The position numbers were made by a program, and so were the translations under genes. A stretch of 64,000 nucleotides of DNA from Butyricimonas faecalis (GTDB lineage: Bacteria > Bacteroidota > Bacteroidia > Bacteroidales > Marinifilaceae), in the NCBI RefSeq assembly GCF_003991565.1, contig NZ_CP032819.1, forward strand, positions 1,178,001 to 1,242,000, given 5' to 3'. This document shows, piece after piece, positions 7,877-16,760 of this stretch. Within the stretch, counting starts at the first letter, position 1. Every line of letters begins with the position of its first letter. The notes under the pieces are model-generated. The model worked only from the letters and a program-made list of their open reading frames with translations. It was not told where the DNA came from and searched no databases.

Positions 7877-9283
7877 CTATTTTGGATACCAATCGAGATA
7901 CGACCCTATTAAAGTAGCATACCCTGCGGAGCGTAGTTTATTGTTATCTATCGCCCTTTTTAGAATAGGGCTATCAGCTATTCGCCAATAGCCCTTGCGA
8001 GTATTTCCCCATTCGTATGCTTGATATTTATTGATACCACATATGATGAGGTTTGCCACTTTTGTCTTGGCTTTCTTCCAAGCTTTCCATATACACATGC
8101 GGATTCTACGCCTTAGCCATTCGTCTGTTACAAGCAAGAGACGCTTCATATTGGCAAGGTGATAATAGCCAACCCAACCTCTTATGTATTCTTTCAGCTT
8201 TTGCTTTCTCTTGGCATATCCCCATCCGTTGCTGCGACTTGTCAGTTCTTTCAATTTTGACTTCATCTTGTCCTTGGACTTGGGATGCACCGTGAGTTGG
8301 CATTTGCCTTTCATCACATAGAAGGAGTAGCCGAGGTATTTCGCTCCGCGCACATACGACACTACGGTCTTTTCCTTGTTGACTTTGAGATATAGAACAT
8401 TTTCTATAAATCGGGTTATAGACTCCTTCACTCGCATTGCAGCCCTTTTTGACTTGCAGAATATCATCGAGTCGTCAGCATAACGCACAAAGGGGAGTCC
8501 TCTGCGTTCGAGTTCTTTATCCAATTCGTTGAGCATGATGTTACTCAACAACGGACTTAGCGGTCCTCCTTGGGGAGTTCCTTCCTCGCTCGCTTCAAAC
8601 AATCCTTTGTTCATTACACCACTTCGGAGATATTTGTGTATAAGGCTGACTACTCTGCCGTCTTTTATCGTACGGCTGAGGATTTCTATGAGCTTGCTAT
8701 GGCTCACGGTGTCGAAGAAGCGTTCAAGGTCGAGGTCTACTACATAGGTGTAGCCCTCGTTGATTATCCTTTGCGCTCCACGCAGTGCATCATGGCATCC
8801 TCTTCCCGGACGGAAGCCGTAGCTTGTCTTGGAGAATTGGTTCTCATAGATGGGAGTCAGTACTTGGTTGATGGCTTGTTGCACCACACGGTCTACAACC
8901 GTAGGTATTCCCAACAGGCGCATCTTGCCGTTGTCTTTGGGTATTTCTACCCTTTTCACTGGGTTCGGACGGTAAGAGCCGTCCATCAAGGAACGGATGA
9001 GCACATCCTTGTTGGTCATGAGCCATGGGAGCAACTGCTCACATGACATCTTGTCGATACCACCACAGCCTTTGTTTCTCATAACAGCCTTGTAAGCTCG
9101 GTTGAGATTCGTAGGACTGAGGATTTGCTCGAAAAGGTGTTCCTTGTAGAATGGTACTTCCACGATGTTGTCTTCACACATCCACATGAAGGTCTGCACT
9201 CCCCCATACCATTCGGTTTCCGACCTATCTCTTTGGGGGCAGCCATTAACTTGGGATAATGTTTTCTGCATTCTTTCCTTCAT
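7877..9283 (-). CDS. ltrA: Group IIC intron reverse transcriptase/maturase
   Basis: This 468-residue protein splices its own intron and copies it into DNA. It contains the RT blocks RVEIPKDNGKMRLLGIPTVV (112-131), QFSKTSYGFRPGRGCHDAL (149-167), VVDLDLERFFDTV, GTPQGGPLSPLLSNI and the catalytic YADD (268-271). The maturase X domain follows (YIRGWVGYYHLAN), then RRRIRMCIWKAWKKAKT and NTRKGYWR. There is no C-terminal HNH endonuclease, as in class C enzymes such as GsI-IIC. No frameshift is seen. The N-terminal 40 residues are longer than in many relatives, so a start at about Met34 is possible. Confidence 0.95.
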   Translation of the reverse strand: MKERMQKTLSQVNGCPQRDRSETEWYGGVQTFMWMCEDNIVEVPFYKEHLFEQILSPTNLNRAYKAVMRNKGCGGIDKMSCEQLLPWLMTNKDVLIRSLMDGSYRPNPVKRVEIPKDNGKMRLLGIPTVVDRVVQQAINQVLTPIYENQFSKTSYGFRPGRGCHDALRGAQRIINEGYTYVVDLDLERFFDTVSHSKLIEILSRTIKDGRVVSLIHKYLRSGVMNKGLFEASEEGTPQGGPLSPLLSNIMLNELDKELERRGLPFVRYADDSMIFCKSKRAAMRVKESITRFIENVLYLKVNKEKTVVSYVRGAKYLGYSFYVMKGKCQLTVHPKSKDKMKSKLKELTSRSNGWGYAKRKQKLKEYIRGWVGYYHLANMKRLLLVTDEWLRRRIRMCIWKAWKKAKTKVANLIICGINKYQAYEWGNTRKGYWRIADSPILKRAIDNNKLRSAGYATLIGSYLDWYPK

Positions 9284-9716
9284 AAGGTATGTTTCAATTA
9301 CTATCGTTTAATTGTTAGGTTCAGCCCTTCATGCAATGTTATCGATTATTGCAATACTATGGCATCTGCTGACTTCTCACGGCAAGCTTTACTCCGCTTC
9401 TTTCGTAAAAAAAAAAACTATTTGAAGCGTCCGTGAGACCTCCTCGGATAAGAGCATTGTCTTTCCATCTTATACCCACTTCATTTACACCGACCGTTCC
9501 GAATAGCTATAGGGCTTTGGCTTGTCGTGCAGCCTTACCCACGGTCATATGCCTTATATGAAGTTTCTGTCCGTTAGGTCAGATGTTTGCCGCCGGCTTC
9601 TTTCAGATTTCACCTCACGATGAACACCCTTGCCTTGGGCTATGTAATTCCCGCTATTAGGGCTTACTCGGGACTTGCACCCGTTAGACAATGCTCATGC
9701 CGAGCATACACCAATA

Positions 9717-9751
9717 AATACCGGTCACGAATATTGCTCGTGACCGGTATT
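9717..9751 (-). terminator. Terminator of dacB and insertion target of the intron
   Basis: AATACCGGTCACGA (9717-9730) pairs with TCGTGACCGGTATT (9738-9751), a 14-bp perfect stem with a 7-nt loop and an A/T-rich continuation on each strand. It lies 29 bp past the dacB stop codon, and the intron begins 6 bp beyond the stem. It may once have served purC in the other direction. Confidence 0.9.
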
Positions 9752-9779
9752 TTATACACTAGGAATTTACTGAATATCC

Positions 9780-11156
9780 CTATTTATCTGCCACTTCTTT
9801 CAATAAATCACGCATACACTCCTGTACTTTCACGGGGTCGCCCACGTAATTATTCACAAGAATTGTAAAAGCTAATGTTTCTCCTTGTCGCGTTTTTAAA
9901 TACCCGGCAAGCGCCCGAACCCCGGACATAGAGCCCGTTTTGGCCACGACATTCCCTCGTAAAACCGGATGATCGGAATAAATTCGCAAGCTCCAATCCA
10001 CGTTTCCCCGCGGTAATGACAAAACAAAGGCATCACTTAAATACCTTCTTGCCCAAATCAATACATCCGTAAATACCTCTGCAGGGACGGCATTTGCCGG
10101 AGATAAACCACTGGCATCTTTCAACGTAATACCACATGAATCTATCCCCATATCACTTAATTCAGCCTTTACCGTTTTCGCATAATCTGTCGGACTGATT
10201 AATTCTCCTAATGCCTCGGCGAAAAGATTGACACTATTTTTATTTGTATAGTAAACGATATCTTTCAAAAAAGGAGAAACCATCGTCAGCAAGGCATGAC
10301 GCTCTCCCTCTTTTATTTTTTGTTTATCCAACACGATTCCTTTCCCTTTCAATCGTTTTTCCAGTTCAGCCCTGAAACAAGCATCCGGATGGTGCATCGC
10401 ACCCTTCACCGCAAAAGAAGAACGATTAACCAGAATAGTCCCTTGAATTAACAACGTCACAGCTTCCGGTCCCCCGTATATCCACGCGTCATTTCCATGC
10501 TTGGCGGAAGCCATCACTTCGTTCCGTAATTTTACTCCCGGAACAGCAGGAACAACAGACACGATTTTGGTTTGAGTACCCGACTTTCCAGACTTCAAGG
10601 TGATCGTGTAGGTATTATCCCGATAATTAAATGAATGGTAGAGAGCCCCGTAATAATTTGCCACGTCTTCCCATGGCCAAGACCCCGGAATACGGGCCGG
10701 CTCTCCTTCAGTTTCTATAATAATATTTCCATGAATCCGTTGGATTCCCAAGTTCTCCACCTTAGAAACAAGACTATCCATGAAGCCAGCTTGGGGAAAA
10801 TATTTCGAATCCAATGTCGGATCACCTCCTGCCTGAATAACAATGTTTCCCAAGAGTGCGCCATTTTCAATCCTCCCAGTATAGAAAACCTTTGTTGTAT
10901 AGGTTAGAGAATCTCCTTCCCGTTTTAATGCCAATGCAGAAGAAAGTAATTTAATCACGGAAGCCGGACGCAATGCCATCCCCGGATTATGCTCGTACAC
11001 CACCTGCCCCGTTTCTACGTTTTTCACACAAACCCCTATTGCTGCATGTTTCACTTCATCCCTTCCCCACAGATTTCGTTCGTCTATTCGAGTCTGCCCT
11101 AACGCAGAGACCATAGAAATCAGCATGAAAAAAAGCAGCCAGCCGGATTTCATCAT
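9780..11156 (-). CDS. dacB: D-alanyl-D-alanine carboxypeptidase/endopeptidase, PBP4 type (peptidase S13)
   Basis: DacB trims or opens peptidoglycan peptides in the periplasm. The 458 residues start with a signal peptide (GWLLFFMLISMVSALG). The three active-site motifs are present: SVIK (Ser66, Lys69), SVN in YTNKNSVNLFAEAL near 305, and KTG in VVAKTGSMSG near 412. The long segment between the first two motifs is the usual S13 insertion. The first 4 bases overlap the end of xseB (ATGA), so translation is coupled, and transcription ends at the strong hairpin 29 bp downstream. Confidence 0.93.
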   Translation of the reverse strand: MMKSGWLLFFMLISMVSALGQTRIDERNLWGRDEVKHAAIGVCVKNVETGQVVYEHNPGMALRPASVIKLLSSALALKREGDSLTYTTKVFYTGRIENGALLGNIVIQAGGDPTLDSKYFPQAGFMDSLVSKVENLGIQRIHGNIIIETEGEPARIPGSWPWEDVANYYGALYHSFNYRDNTYTITLKSGKSGTQTKIVSVVPAVPGVKLRNEVMASAKHGNDAWIYGGPEAVTLLIQGTILVNRSSFAVKGAMHHPDACFRAELEKRLKGKGIVLDKQKIKEGERHALLTMVSPFLKDIVYYTNKNSVNLFAEALGELISPTDYAKTVKAELSDMGIDSCGITLKDASGLSPANAVPAEVFTDVLIWARRYLSDAFVLSLPRGNVDWSLRIYSDHPVLRGNVVAKTGSMSGVRALAGYLKTRQGETLAFTILVNNYVGDPVKVQECMRDLLKEVADK

Positions 11157-11350
11157 TCGGTAATTGATTTCAACACATTGTTTACATCCTCTTCCGTCCG
11201 GTGTAATTTGCTCTTACAAAATTCAACAAGCACCGCCATCCGTTTCACCTTTTCACTCAACTCATCCACATCCAACTTGTTTTCTTCCAACAGCTTTACC
11301 AAACTTTCAATCTCTTCCATCGCGGATTTATAGGTCAACTTATCTTCCAT
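11153..11350 (-). CDS. xseB: Exodeoxyribonuclease VII small subunit
   Basis: This 65-residue protein has the family pattern TYKSAMEEIESLVKLLEENKLDVDELSEKVKRM, a two-helix hairpin. Several copies coat the XseA subunit in the enzyme that degrades single-stranded DNA to oligonucleotides. It sits 11 bp after xseA and overlaps dacB by 4 bp, so xseA, xseB and dacB form one unit. Confidence 0.93.
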   Translation of the reverse strand: MEDKLTYKSAMEEIESLVKLLEENKLDVDELSEKVKRMAVLVEFCKSKLHRTEEDVNNVLKSITE

Positions 11351-11361
11351 AACCGATTGTA

Positions 11362-12741
11362 TTAGATGTTTGTTTCAATATCTTTAATTTCACTTCGAAT
11401 AATTCCCCTGAATAATTCAGTTTCAAGCACATCCCCTTTCTTTACAGCCTCCGTTTCTCGAACTGCCTTTCCGTTAACACGCGTAATCGAGAATCCCTTC
11501 TCCAGTATATTTTTCGGGTCGACATACTTCATTTTAGTTTCTGCCAGCTCCAGAAAATAACGGTTAGCCGTAAACAGTTCTGTTATTTTACGCCCTACCG
11601 TCTTTTGTATATCTTCCAACCGATTCCTCCGGCGTTCCAATAATGTCCCGACTTTCCCTTCCACCTTCATTTTTAATTGGTCCAGCCCATTGATCCGCTC
11701 TTGTACAAAAAGCCTTGAGGCATGTTCTACTCTCCGGGATGATAAAGCCAGATGATTTGTCTGCCCCTCCAGAAAGAGACGGGTAAACTGCTTGAACTCC
11801 GTGATTCGTACCACCTGACGAGTTTTTTCTTCCTGCAATATCCTTTTGGTTTCTCTCACCAAGATTTCCTTTGCCTCTTCCAACTCACCATCCGCTTCAG
11901 AAAAGCATTCGATCAGAAAAGCTGCTGCAGCTGTCGGGGTTTTCACACTCCGATAAGCCACCCGGTCCACGATCGTCTCATCACGTTCATGCCCGATTCC
12001 GGCAAGAATAGGGATAGGGAACTGCGCTACGTTGGCAGCCAACTCGTAAGAATCAAAACTACCCAAATCCGTTTGTGAACCTCCCCCTCGAATAATTACC
12101 ACCACATCAAAAAGTGATTCAAATTCGTAAATCCTTTCCAACGCGGCAATGATTGACTCGGTCGTTTTCTCTCCCTGCATAATGGCAGGAAATAATTTGG
12201 TATGGAAAGCGTACCCGTAAGCATTGCGATGCAACTGATCCACGAAATCACCATATCCGGCAGCTGTAGGAGAAGATATTATAGCCACGGTCTTCGGTAA
12301 CATCGGAAATTCCAGTTCCCGATTCATATCAATCACCCCCTCCTGGGTTAATCGATCAATAATCTCCTTCCGTTTCCGCTCCAGGTCTCCAATCGTAAAC
12401 GTGGGATCAATATCTTTTATATTCAAGGAATACCCATACAATTCATGAAAAACGATCTCAACACGAACCAGTACCTTGATCCCTTTCTGTAAAGATTTTC
12501 CCGTGGTAGTTTCAAAATAAGGTTTTAGCATCCGATAGGTAAACGCCCATATCGTAGCACGAGCCGTGGCAATCACCGCATCATCTTCCTCTCTCTTCTC
12601 CACCAATTCCAGATAACAATGTCCGGATCGATTCTCTTTCACATCAGCAATCTCGGCTATCACCAAAAAACTATCCGGGAAACGGTTCTTTAATTCCCGT
12701 TTTACCAAACAATTCAATTGGTATAATCCGATAGGCTCCAT
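11362..12741 (-). CDS. xseA: Exodeoxyribonuclease VII large subunit
   Basis: XseA is the catalytic subunit of exonuclease VII. The 459 residues hold an N-terminal OB fold (about 1-100), the catalytic core with FPMLPKTVAIISSPTAAGYGDF, VVIIRGGGSQTDL and PILAGIGHERDETIVDRVA, a long helical segment (about 280-400) for binding XseB, and the C-terminal YVDPKNILEKGFSITRVNG. Length and motif order are normal. The region upstream is an 11-unit heptamer tract with no evident promoter, and engB lies beyond it on the same strand. Confidence 0.95.
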   Translation of the reverse strand: MEPIGLYQLNCLVKRELKNRFPDSFLVIAEIADVKENRSGHCYLELVEKREEDDAVIATARATIWAFTYRMLKPYFETTTGKSLQKGIKVLVRVEIVFHELYGYSLNIKDIDPTFTIGDLERKRKEIIDRLTQEGVIDMNRELEFPMLPKTVAIISSPTAAGYGDFVDQLHRNAYGYAFHTKLFPAIMQGEKTTESIIAALERIYEFESLFDVVVIIRGGGSQTDLGSFDSYELAANVAQFPIPILAGIGHERDETIVDRVAYRSVKTPTAAAAFLIECFSEADGELEEAKEILVRETKRILQEEKTRQVVRITEFKQFTRLFLEGQTNHLALSSRRVEHASRLFVQERINGLDQLKMKVEGKVGTLLERRRNRLEDIQKTVGRKITELFTANRYFLELAETKMKYVDPKNILEKGFSITRVNGKAVRETEAVKKGDVLETELFRGIIRSEIKDIETNI

Positions 12742-12744
12742 GCT

Positions 12745-12821
12745 GATTTAAGATTTATGATTTATGATTTATGATTTATGATTTGGGATTTGGGATTTAC
12801 GATTTATGATTTATGATTTCA
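12745..12821. repeat. Tandem array of eleven 7-bp units (GATTTAT type)
   Basis: Eleven consecutive heptamers start at 12745: GATTTAA, then five units in register of GATTTAT or GATTTGG, then GATTTGG, GATTTAC, two GATTTAT and GATTTCA. The step is exactly 7 bp for 77 bp. It fills nearly the whole spacer between engB and xseA. Confidence 0.9.
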
Positions 12822-12832
12822 AAAATCTAAAA

Positions 12833-13438
12833 TTATTCTAGTTTCAATTTGTTCAACTCAGAAATATAGGACAATAGTTCCACACGTCCCAATTTTGTTT
12901 CGGCAGAAGTAATAAACGCCATGGGCATACTTTCCCAGGTATCTTTCATCTTTTCCTGATACTTGGCAATACAATTCATCCGTTCCGTGGTTGTCAACTT
13001 ATCTGCCTTCGTAAAGACCATCACAAAAGGAACCCCGTTCTCACCCAACCACTCCATGAAATCGAGATCAATCTTCAACGGATCATGTCGGCTGTCTATC
13101 AACACGAAAAGACACACCATATTCTCCCGTTTTAATATATAATTCTTTATCATGGAACTGAATTGTCCTCGCTGAGATTTAGATGTTCTAGCATACCCGT
13201 ATCCCGGTAAATCCACCAGATACCATTCATTATTAATCAAAAAATGATTGATCAATTGAGTTTTTCCCGGACTAGCAGATGTCTTGGCCAATTTGCTATA
13301 ATTTGTCAGCATATTGATCAATGAAGACTTTCCCACGTTCGATCTCCCAATAAACGCGTATTCGTGTCTATCCGGTGCCGGACATTTCTTCACATCCGTG
13401 TTACTTATCACAAAACTGGCACTCTTAATTTCCATCAT
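12833..13438 (-). CDS. engB: Ribosome biogenesis GTP-binding protein EngB/YsxC
   Basis: EngB is a small TRAFAC GTPase needed for 50S subunit assembly. The 201 residues show G1 [11 protein letters not shown], the switch and G3 region DLPGYGYA, G4 TKAD and G5 SA in TSAETKLGR. Size fits the family (about 200). It lies downstream of the deaD terminator and upstream of xseA across the heptamer tract. Confidence 0.95.
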   Translation of the reverse strand: MMEIKSASFVISNTDVKKCPAPDRHEYAFIGRSNVGKSSLINMLTNYSKLAKTSASPGKTQLINHFLINNEWYLVDLPGYGYARTSKSQRGQFSSMIKNYILKRENMVCLFVLIDSRHDPLKIDLDFMEWLGENGVPFVMVFTKADKLTTTERMNCIAKYQEKMKDTWESMPMAFITSAETKLGRVELLSYISELNKLKLE

Positions 13439-13461
13439 TTTTCAATTTGAATATATAATCA

Positions 13462-13508
13462 TTGAACACGAGAAAATGTAAAGCAAACTTTACACTTTCC
13501 CTGTTCAA
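13462..13508 (-). terminator. Nested hairpin terminator after the DEAD-box helicase gene
   Basis: TGTAAAG (13477-13483) pairs with CTTTACA (13488-13494) around a 4-nt loop, followed on the minus strand by TTTT. An outer arm TTGAACA (13462-13468) with TGTTCAA (13502-13508) encloses it. It lies 16 bp past the helicase stop. Confidence 0.7.
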
Positions 13509-13523
13509 ATGTACAATTATTTT

Positions 13524-15353
13524 CTAGCCGCGAGAAGAGGATCTGTTGAAATTTCTCGGTTTTTTCGGATCACTTCCCGGTCTTCCCCTTCTCTTTCCAC
13601 CGCTCTTTTCTTCCCGGCGTCCGCCGCCCCGGTGATCTTTCTTGTCCCGGTCACGACGTTCCCGTCTTCCAGAAAACTCGCCTCGACTTCGGTCATCCCG
13701 ACGACGCCCTTTGTCACGCGTAGGAATAGCCTTTATCTCCAATGGAATACCATTAAAGAGGACCTTACTGAAATCTACAGCAAAATCAGGGGCACTCTCC
13801 TCGTCGATCTCGAATTTTGTATCTGTATCAAAAATACGGATACCTCCGACACCAATACCCCGACGGCGAGAATATTTATTAATCAAACCCATCAGATCAC
13901 GAGGGGTCAACCCGTCTTCCCGACCGACATTCAGCATAAACGTGCTGTACGCGGTTTCTTCTCCACGTCCCCGACGATCACGTCGATCTCCCCGATCACC
14001 ACGTTCAGAACGACCTCCCCGGTCATCATCACTGATGTTCAAATCGGCTGTATTCTTGTATTTCTTCAGTAACTTACCGAACTCGTAGGATACCAAATGT
14101 TGGATCAACTCTTCCTTCGATAGTTCAGCAAATTTTTCATACACCTCAGGAGCATACCGATCAATATCCTCCTGATCCTCTGATGCTAAAATCTTGTCTG
14201 CATAAAACATCAATTGTGCCCGACAAATCTCTTCTCCTACCGGAACTTGCTTGTACTCGAACTTCTTCTTCAAGATACCTTCAATCCGGCGTAATTTTCC
14301 TTTCTCTTTCGAGTGAATAATGGCGATGGAAATACCTTCCTTTCCGGCACGTCCCGTTCTACCGCTACGATGCGTATAGCTCTCCACGTCTTCCGGCAAA
14401 TTGTAGTTGATCACGTGTGTCAAACAATCCACGTCCAACCCGCGGGCAGCCACATCCGTTGCCACCAATACTTTCAATCGTTTCGCCCGGAAAGCGTTCA
14501 TCACGTTATCCCGTTGCGCTTGGCTCAGATCCCCGTGTAATGCATCGCAATCAATCCCGTCACGCTGCAAATGCTTCGCTATATCTTGCGCATCATTCTT
14601 CGTACGAGTAAAAATAATAGCATACATACTGGGGGAGCAATCCACAATTCGGCGTAGCGTTTCGTAACAATCTTTCGCACGAACCATATAATATTGGTGA
14701 GATACCGTATCCGCACCCTGATTTTTCTTACCCACGGAAATCTCCTTCTGGTTCACCAGATAATTCCGGGCAATCCGTTCTACCTCTTTAGGCATTGTTG
14801 CCGAAAACAGGTACGTATTTTTATCCTTAGGCGTGTTACTCAAGATAAAATCCAAGTCTTCCTGGAATCCCATGTTCAACATCTCATCGGCCTCATCCAG
14901 CACGACGGCAAACACGGTCTCGATATTCAACGCTTTCCGGTTCAACAAGTCGACCAAACGTCCCGGAGTAGCCACAACCACGTGTACCCCTTTTTGCAGT
15001 TCCTTCATTTGTCTCCTTATGTCCGTTCCCCCGTACACACAGGTCACACGAATATCCGGAAGGTACTTTGAATAGTTCTTCAAATCACTCCCGATCTGCA
15101 TACACAACTCACGTGTGGGACTCAGAACCAGTACCTGCACACTATTCCATTCCGGATTAATTTTCTGTAATAACGGCAATCCGAAAGCCGCTGTTTTTCC
15201 CGTTCCGGTCTGGGCTAACACAACCAAATCATTTTCTTCGCCCAAAATAACAGGGATAGCCTTCTCTTGTACCGGACTCGGTGTTTCAAACCCTAAATCT
15301 GCAATTCCTTTAAGAATGTCCCCGTCTAATCCTAATTCTCTAAATTTTTCCAT
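13524..15353 (-). CDS. DEAD-box ATP-dependent RNA helicase with C-terminal RGG-like tail
   Basis: The 609-residue protein contains the RNA helicase core: Q motif FETPSPVQEKAIP, AQTGTGKT, PTRELCMQ, TPGR, DEAD in VVLDEADEMLN, SAT, and in the second lobe ARGLDV and HRSGRTGRAG. A DbpA-type RNA-binding domain follows (about 460-540, STFMLNVGREDGLTPRDLMGLI), then a tail rich in arginine, glycine and aspartate. This layout is that of DeaD/CsdA, which unwinds structured RNA in ribosome assembly and cold growth. It is downstream of ftsZ2 across a 180-bp spacer of A/T-rich repeats and has its own terminator. Confidence 0.92.
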   Translation of the reverse strand: MEKFRELGLDGDILKGIADLGFETPSPVQEKAIPVILGEENDLVVLAQTGTGKTAAFGLPLLQKINPEWNSVQVLVLSPTRELCMQIGSDLKNYSKYLPDIRVTCVYGGTDIRRQMKELQKGVHVVVATPGRLVDLLNRKALNIETVFAVVLDEADEMLNMGFQEDLDFILSNTPKDKNTYLFSATMPKEVERIARNYLVNQKEISVGKKNQGADTVSHQYYMVRAKDCYETLRRIVDCSPSMYAIIFTRTKNDAQDIAKHLQRDGIDCDALHGDLSQAQRDNVMNAFRAKRLKVLVATDVAARGLDVDCLTHVINYNLPEDVESYTHRSGRTGRAGKEGISIAIIHSKEKGKLRRIEGILKKKFEYKQVPVGEEICRAQLMFYADKILASEDQEDIDRYAPEVYEKFAELSKEELIQHLVSYEFGKLLKKYKNTADLNISDDDRGGRSERGDRGDRRDRRGRGEETAYSTFMLNVGREDGLTPRDLMGLINKYSRRRGIGVGGIRIFDTDTKFEIDEESAPDFAVDFSKVLFNGIPLEIKAIPTRDKGRRRDDRSRGEFSGRRERRDRDKKDHRGGGRREEKSGGKRRGRPGSDPKKPRNFNRSSSRG

Positions 15354-15361
15354 TAAACTGT

Positions 15362-15533
15362 TTTAAATTACACTCGTAATTTCTGATCTCCGATTCTTGA
15401 TTTCTGATCTAAAGGTTGCTCAAACAACCTTTCCTAAGCTTCTAATTTCTAACGGAATTTTATTCAAATTCCTCCTCAAAAATCATCTTATGATTTTCCA
15501 ATCCAAAATCAAAAATCCCCAAATCTAAAATTA
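15362..15533. repeat. Degenerate heptameric A/T-rich spacer
   Basis: The spacer between ftsZ2 and the helicase gene repeats words such as TTTCTGATCT, CGATTCTTGATTTCTGAT and AATCCAAAATCAAAAATCC, degenerate forms of the GATTTAT heptamer family. No coding frame or clear promoter is seen. Confidence 0.45.
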
Positions 15534-16748
15534 TCAAAGTCTGTCTATTTTTAAATGTCTCCGAGTATACGCCGGAGTCGTTGCCAATTCTTCTACTTTT
15601 TCGGGTGACAAATCCGGTTGAAGCACCACTTCCGATTCTTTTAAAATGACCTGTACGTAATCTTTTACCCCGTCTTTGATTTTCTTCGTACGAGCGGCAT
15701 CCTCCGCCGTTTCCGAAGCATCTTTCACGGAAGAAGCTACTCCTTTCAAGGGTTTCGTGAACGTGTTTTCCACGTCCTCCATGGGGAAGCCGGTAGCAAT
15801 CACCGTCACGGAAATTGCATCTTCCAGCGCCTCATCGGTTCCCACACCCCAAATAATAGCTGCATTATCACCTACTTCCTTGATCACGTAATTCGTGATT
15901 TCACTCATCTCATCCATCGTAATTTCATCCGTCCCGGATGTAATATTCAACAAGATGTCACTGGCTCCCAATATATCGCTCTTGTTCAGCAGAGGGCTAT
16001 TCAAAGCCTCGGCAATCACCCGCTTAGCCCGGTCTTCACCGGAAGCTTTTGCCGCTCCCATAATAGCAATTCCGCTATCTGTCATCACCGTTCTCACATC
16101 GGCAAAGTCGACGTTTATATATCCCGGCAACGTGATAATCTCCGCGATACCCTTGGCAGCAATATTCAACACGTCGTTAGCTTTGGCAAATGCACTCGAC
16201 AATGTTTGCGATCCGAATATCCGTTGTATCTTCTCATTATCTATGATAATCAAAGAGTCCACATGTTCTTTTAATCTTTTTACCCCTTCACGAGCCTGGT
16301 CCAACCGTTTCGGCCCTTCGAAGCGGGAAGGTATCGTCACGATACCCACCGTCAGAATACCCATATCCTTGGCTATCTTGGCAATTACGGGTGCCGCACC
16401 GGTTCCGGTTCCTCCTCCCATTGCCGCCGTGATAAACACCATCTTCGTATTGGTACTCAACAACGCTTTTATATCATCAATACTCTCGTTAGCTGCAGCC
16501 TCTCCGATCTCCGGTCGATTCCCCGCTCCCCGTCCTTCAGTCAGGGTCTTCCCCAATTGAATAATGGTCGGAATAGGACTATGTTCCAATATTTGCGAAT
16601 CGGTATTACACAACACGAAATCCACGTCACAAATCCCTTGCTTGTACATGTATTCCACGGCATTACCGCCACCACCTCCGACTCCGATCACTTTAATAAT
16701 CGGGGTAGTAATCTCAAACTGGTTAAAATTTATCAATCCGTCTACCAT
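15534..16748 (-). CDS. ftsZ: Cell division protein FtsZ, second paralogue (canonical C-terminal peptide)
   Basis: This 404-residue tubulin-like GTPase keeps the full core: VGGGGGNAVEYM, the tubulin signature GGGTGTGAAPVIAK, and the T7 synergy loop NVDFADV that completes the neighbour's active site. It should polymerise. The linker after the core is short, and it ends PAYTRRHLKIDRL, close to the conserved C-terminal peptide that binds FtsA. It is clearly homologous to the upstream ftsZ over the core but differs at many positions, so it is an old duplicate and not an assembly artefact. The 12-bp gap to the upstream copy makes co-transcription near certain. Confidence 0.93.
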   Translation of the reverse strand: MVDGLINFNQFEITTPIIKVIGVGGGGGNAVEYMYKQGICDVDFVLCNTDSQILEHSPIPTIIQLGKTLTEGRGAGNRPEIGEAAANESIDDIKALLSTNTKMVFITAAMGGGTGTGAAPVIAKIAKDMGILTVGIVTIPSRFEGPKRLDQAREGVKRLKEHVDSLIIIDNEKIQRIFGSQTLSSAFAKANDVLNIAAKGIAEIITLPGYINVDFADVRTVMTDSGIAIMGAAKASGEDRAKRVIAEALNSPLLNKSDILGASDILLNITSGTDEITMDEMSEITNYVIKEVGDNAAIIWGVGTDEALEDAISVTVIATGFPMEDVENTFTKPLKGVASSVKDASETAEDAARTKKIKDGVKDYVQVILKESEVVLQPDLSPEKVEELATTPAYTRRHLKIDRL

Positions 16749-16760
16749 GATCGTCCATTA

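Larger units (their letters stand above)
7786..9711 (-). mobile_element. Group IIC intron with reverse transcriptase
   Basis: On the minus strand the element starts with GTGTATGCTCGGCATGAGC (9711 downward), fitting the GTGYG-like 5' end of group II introns, followed by GGTGCAAGTCCCGA, a typical domain I segment. The reverse transcriptase gene is inside domain IV. Past its stop, about 7842-7876, is a domain V sequence (CCGCCGTATGCGG...CGCACGTACGG) and then a domain VI hairpin (GTAGGAAGAAAAC with GTTTTCCTCCTAC). The 3' end is near 7786. The 5' exon is the terminator hairpin at 9717-9751. Ends are estimated to within a few bases. The open frame and intact domains suggest a recent, possibly active copy. 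Confidence 0.88.

Noticed and set aside
8570..9046. A 158-codon plus-strand open frame opposite the intron reverse transcriptase
   Set aside because: It is a mirror frame of the RT gene, with no domain or start signal.
12745..12821. CRISPR array or coding tandem repeat
   Set aside because: The unit is 7 bp without spacers and does not preserve a reading frame.
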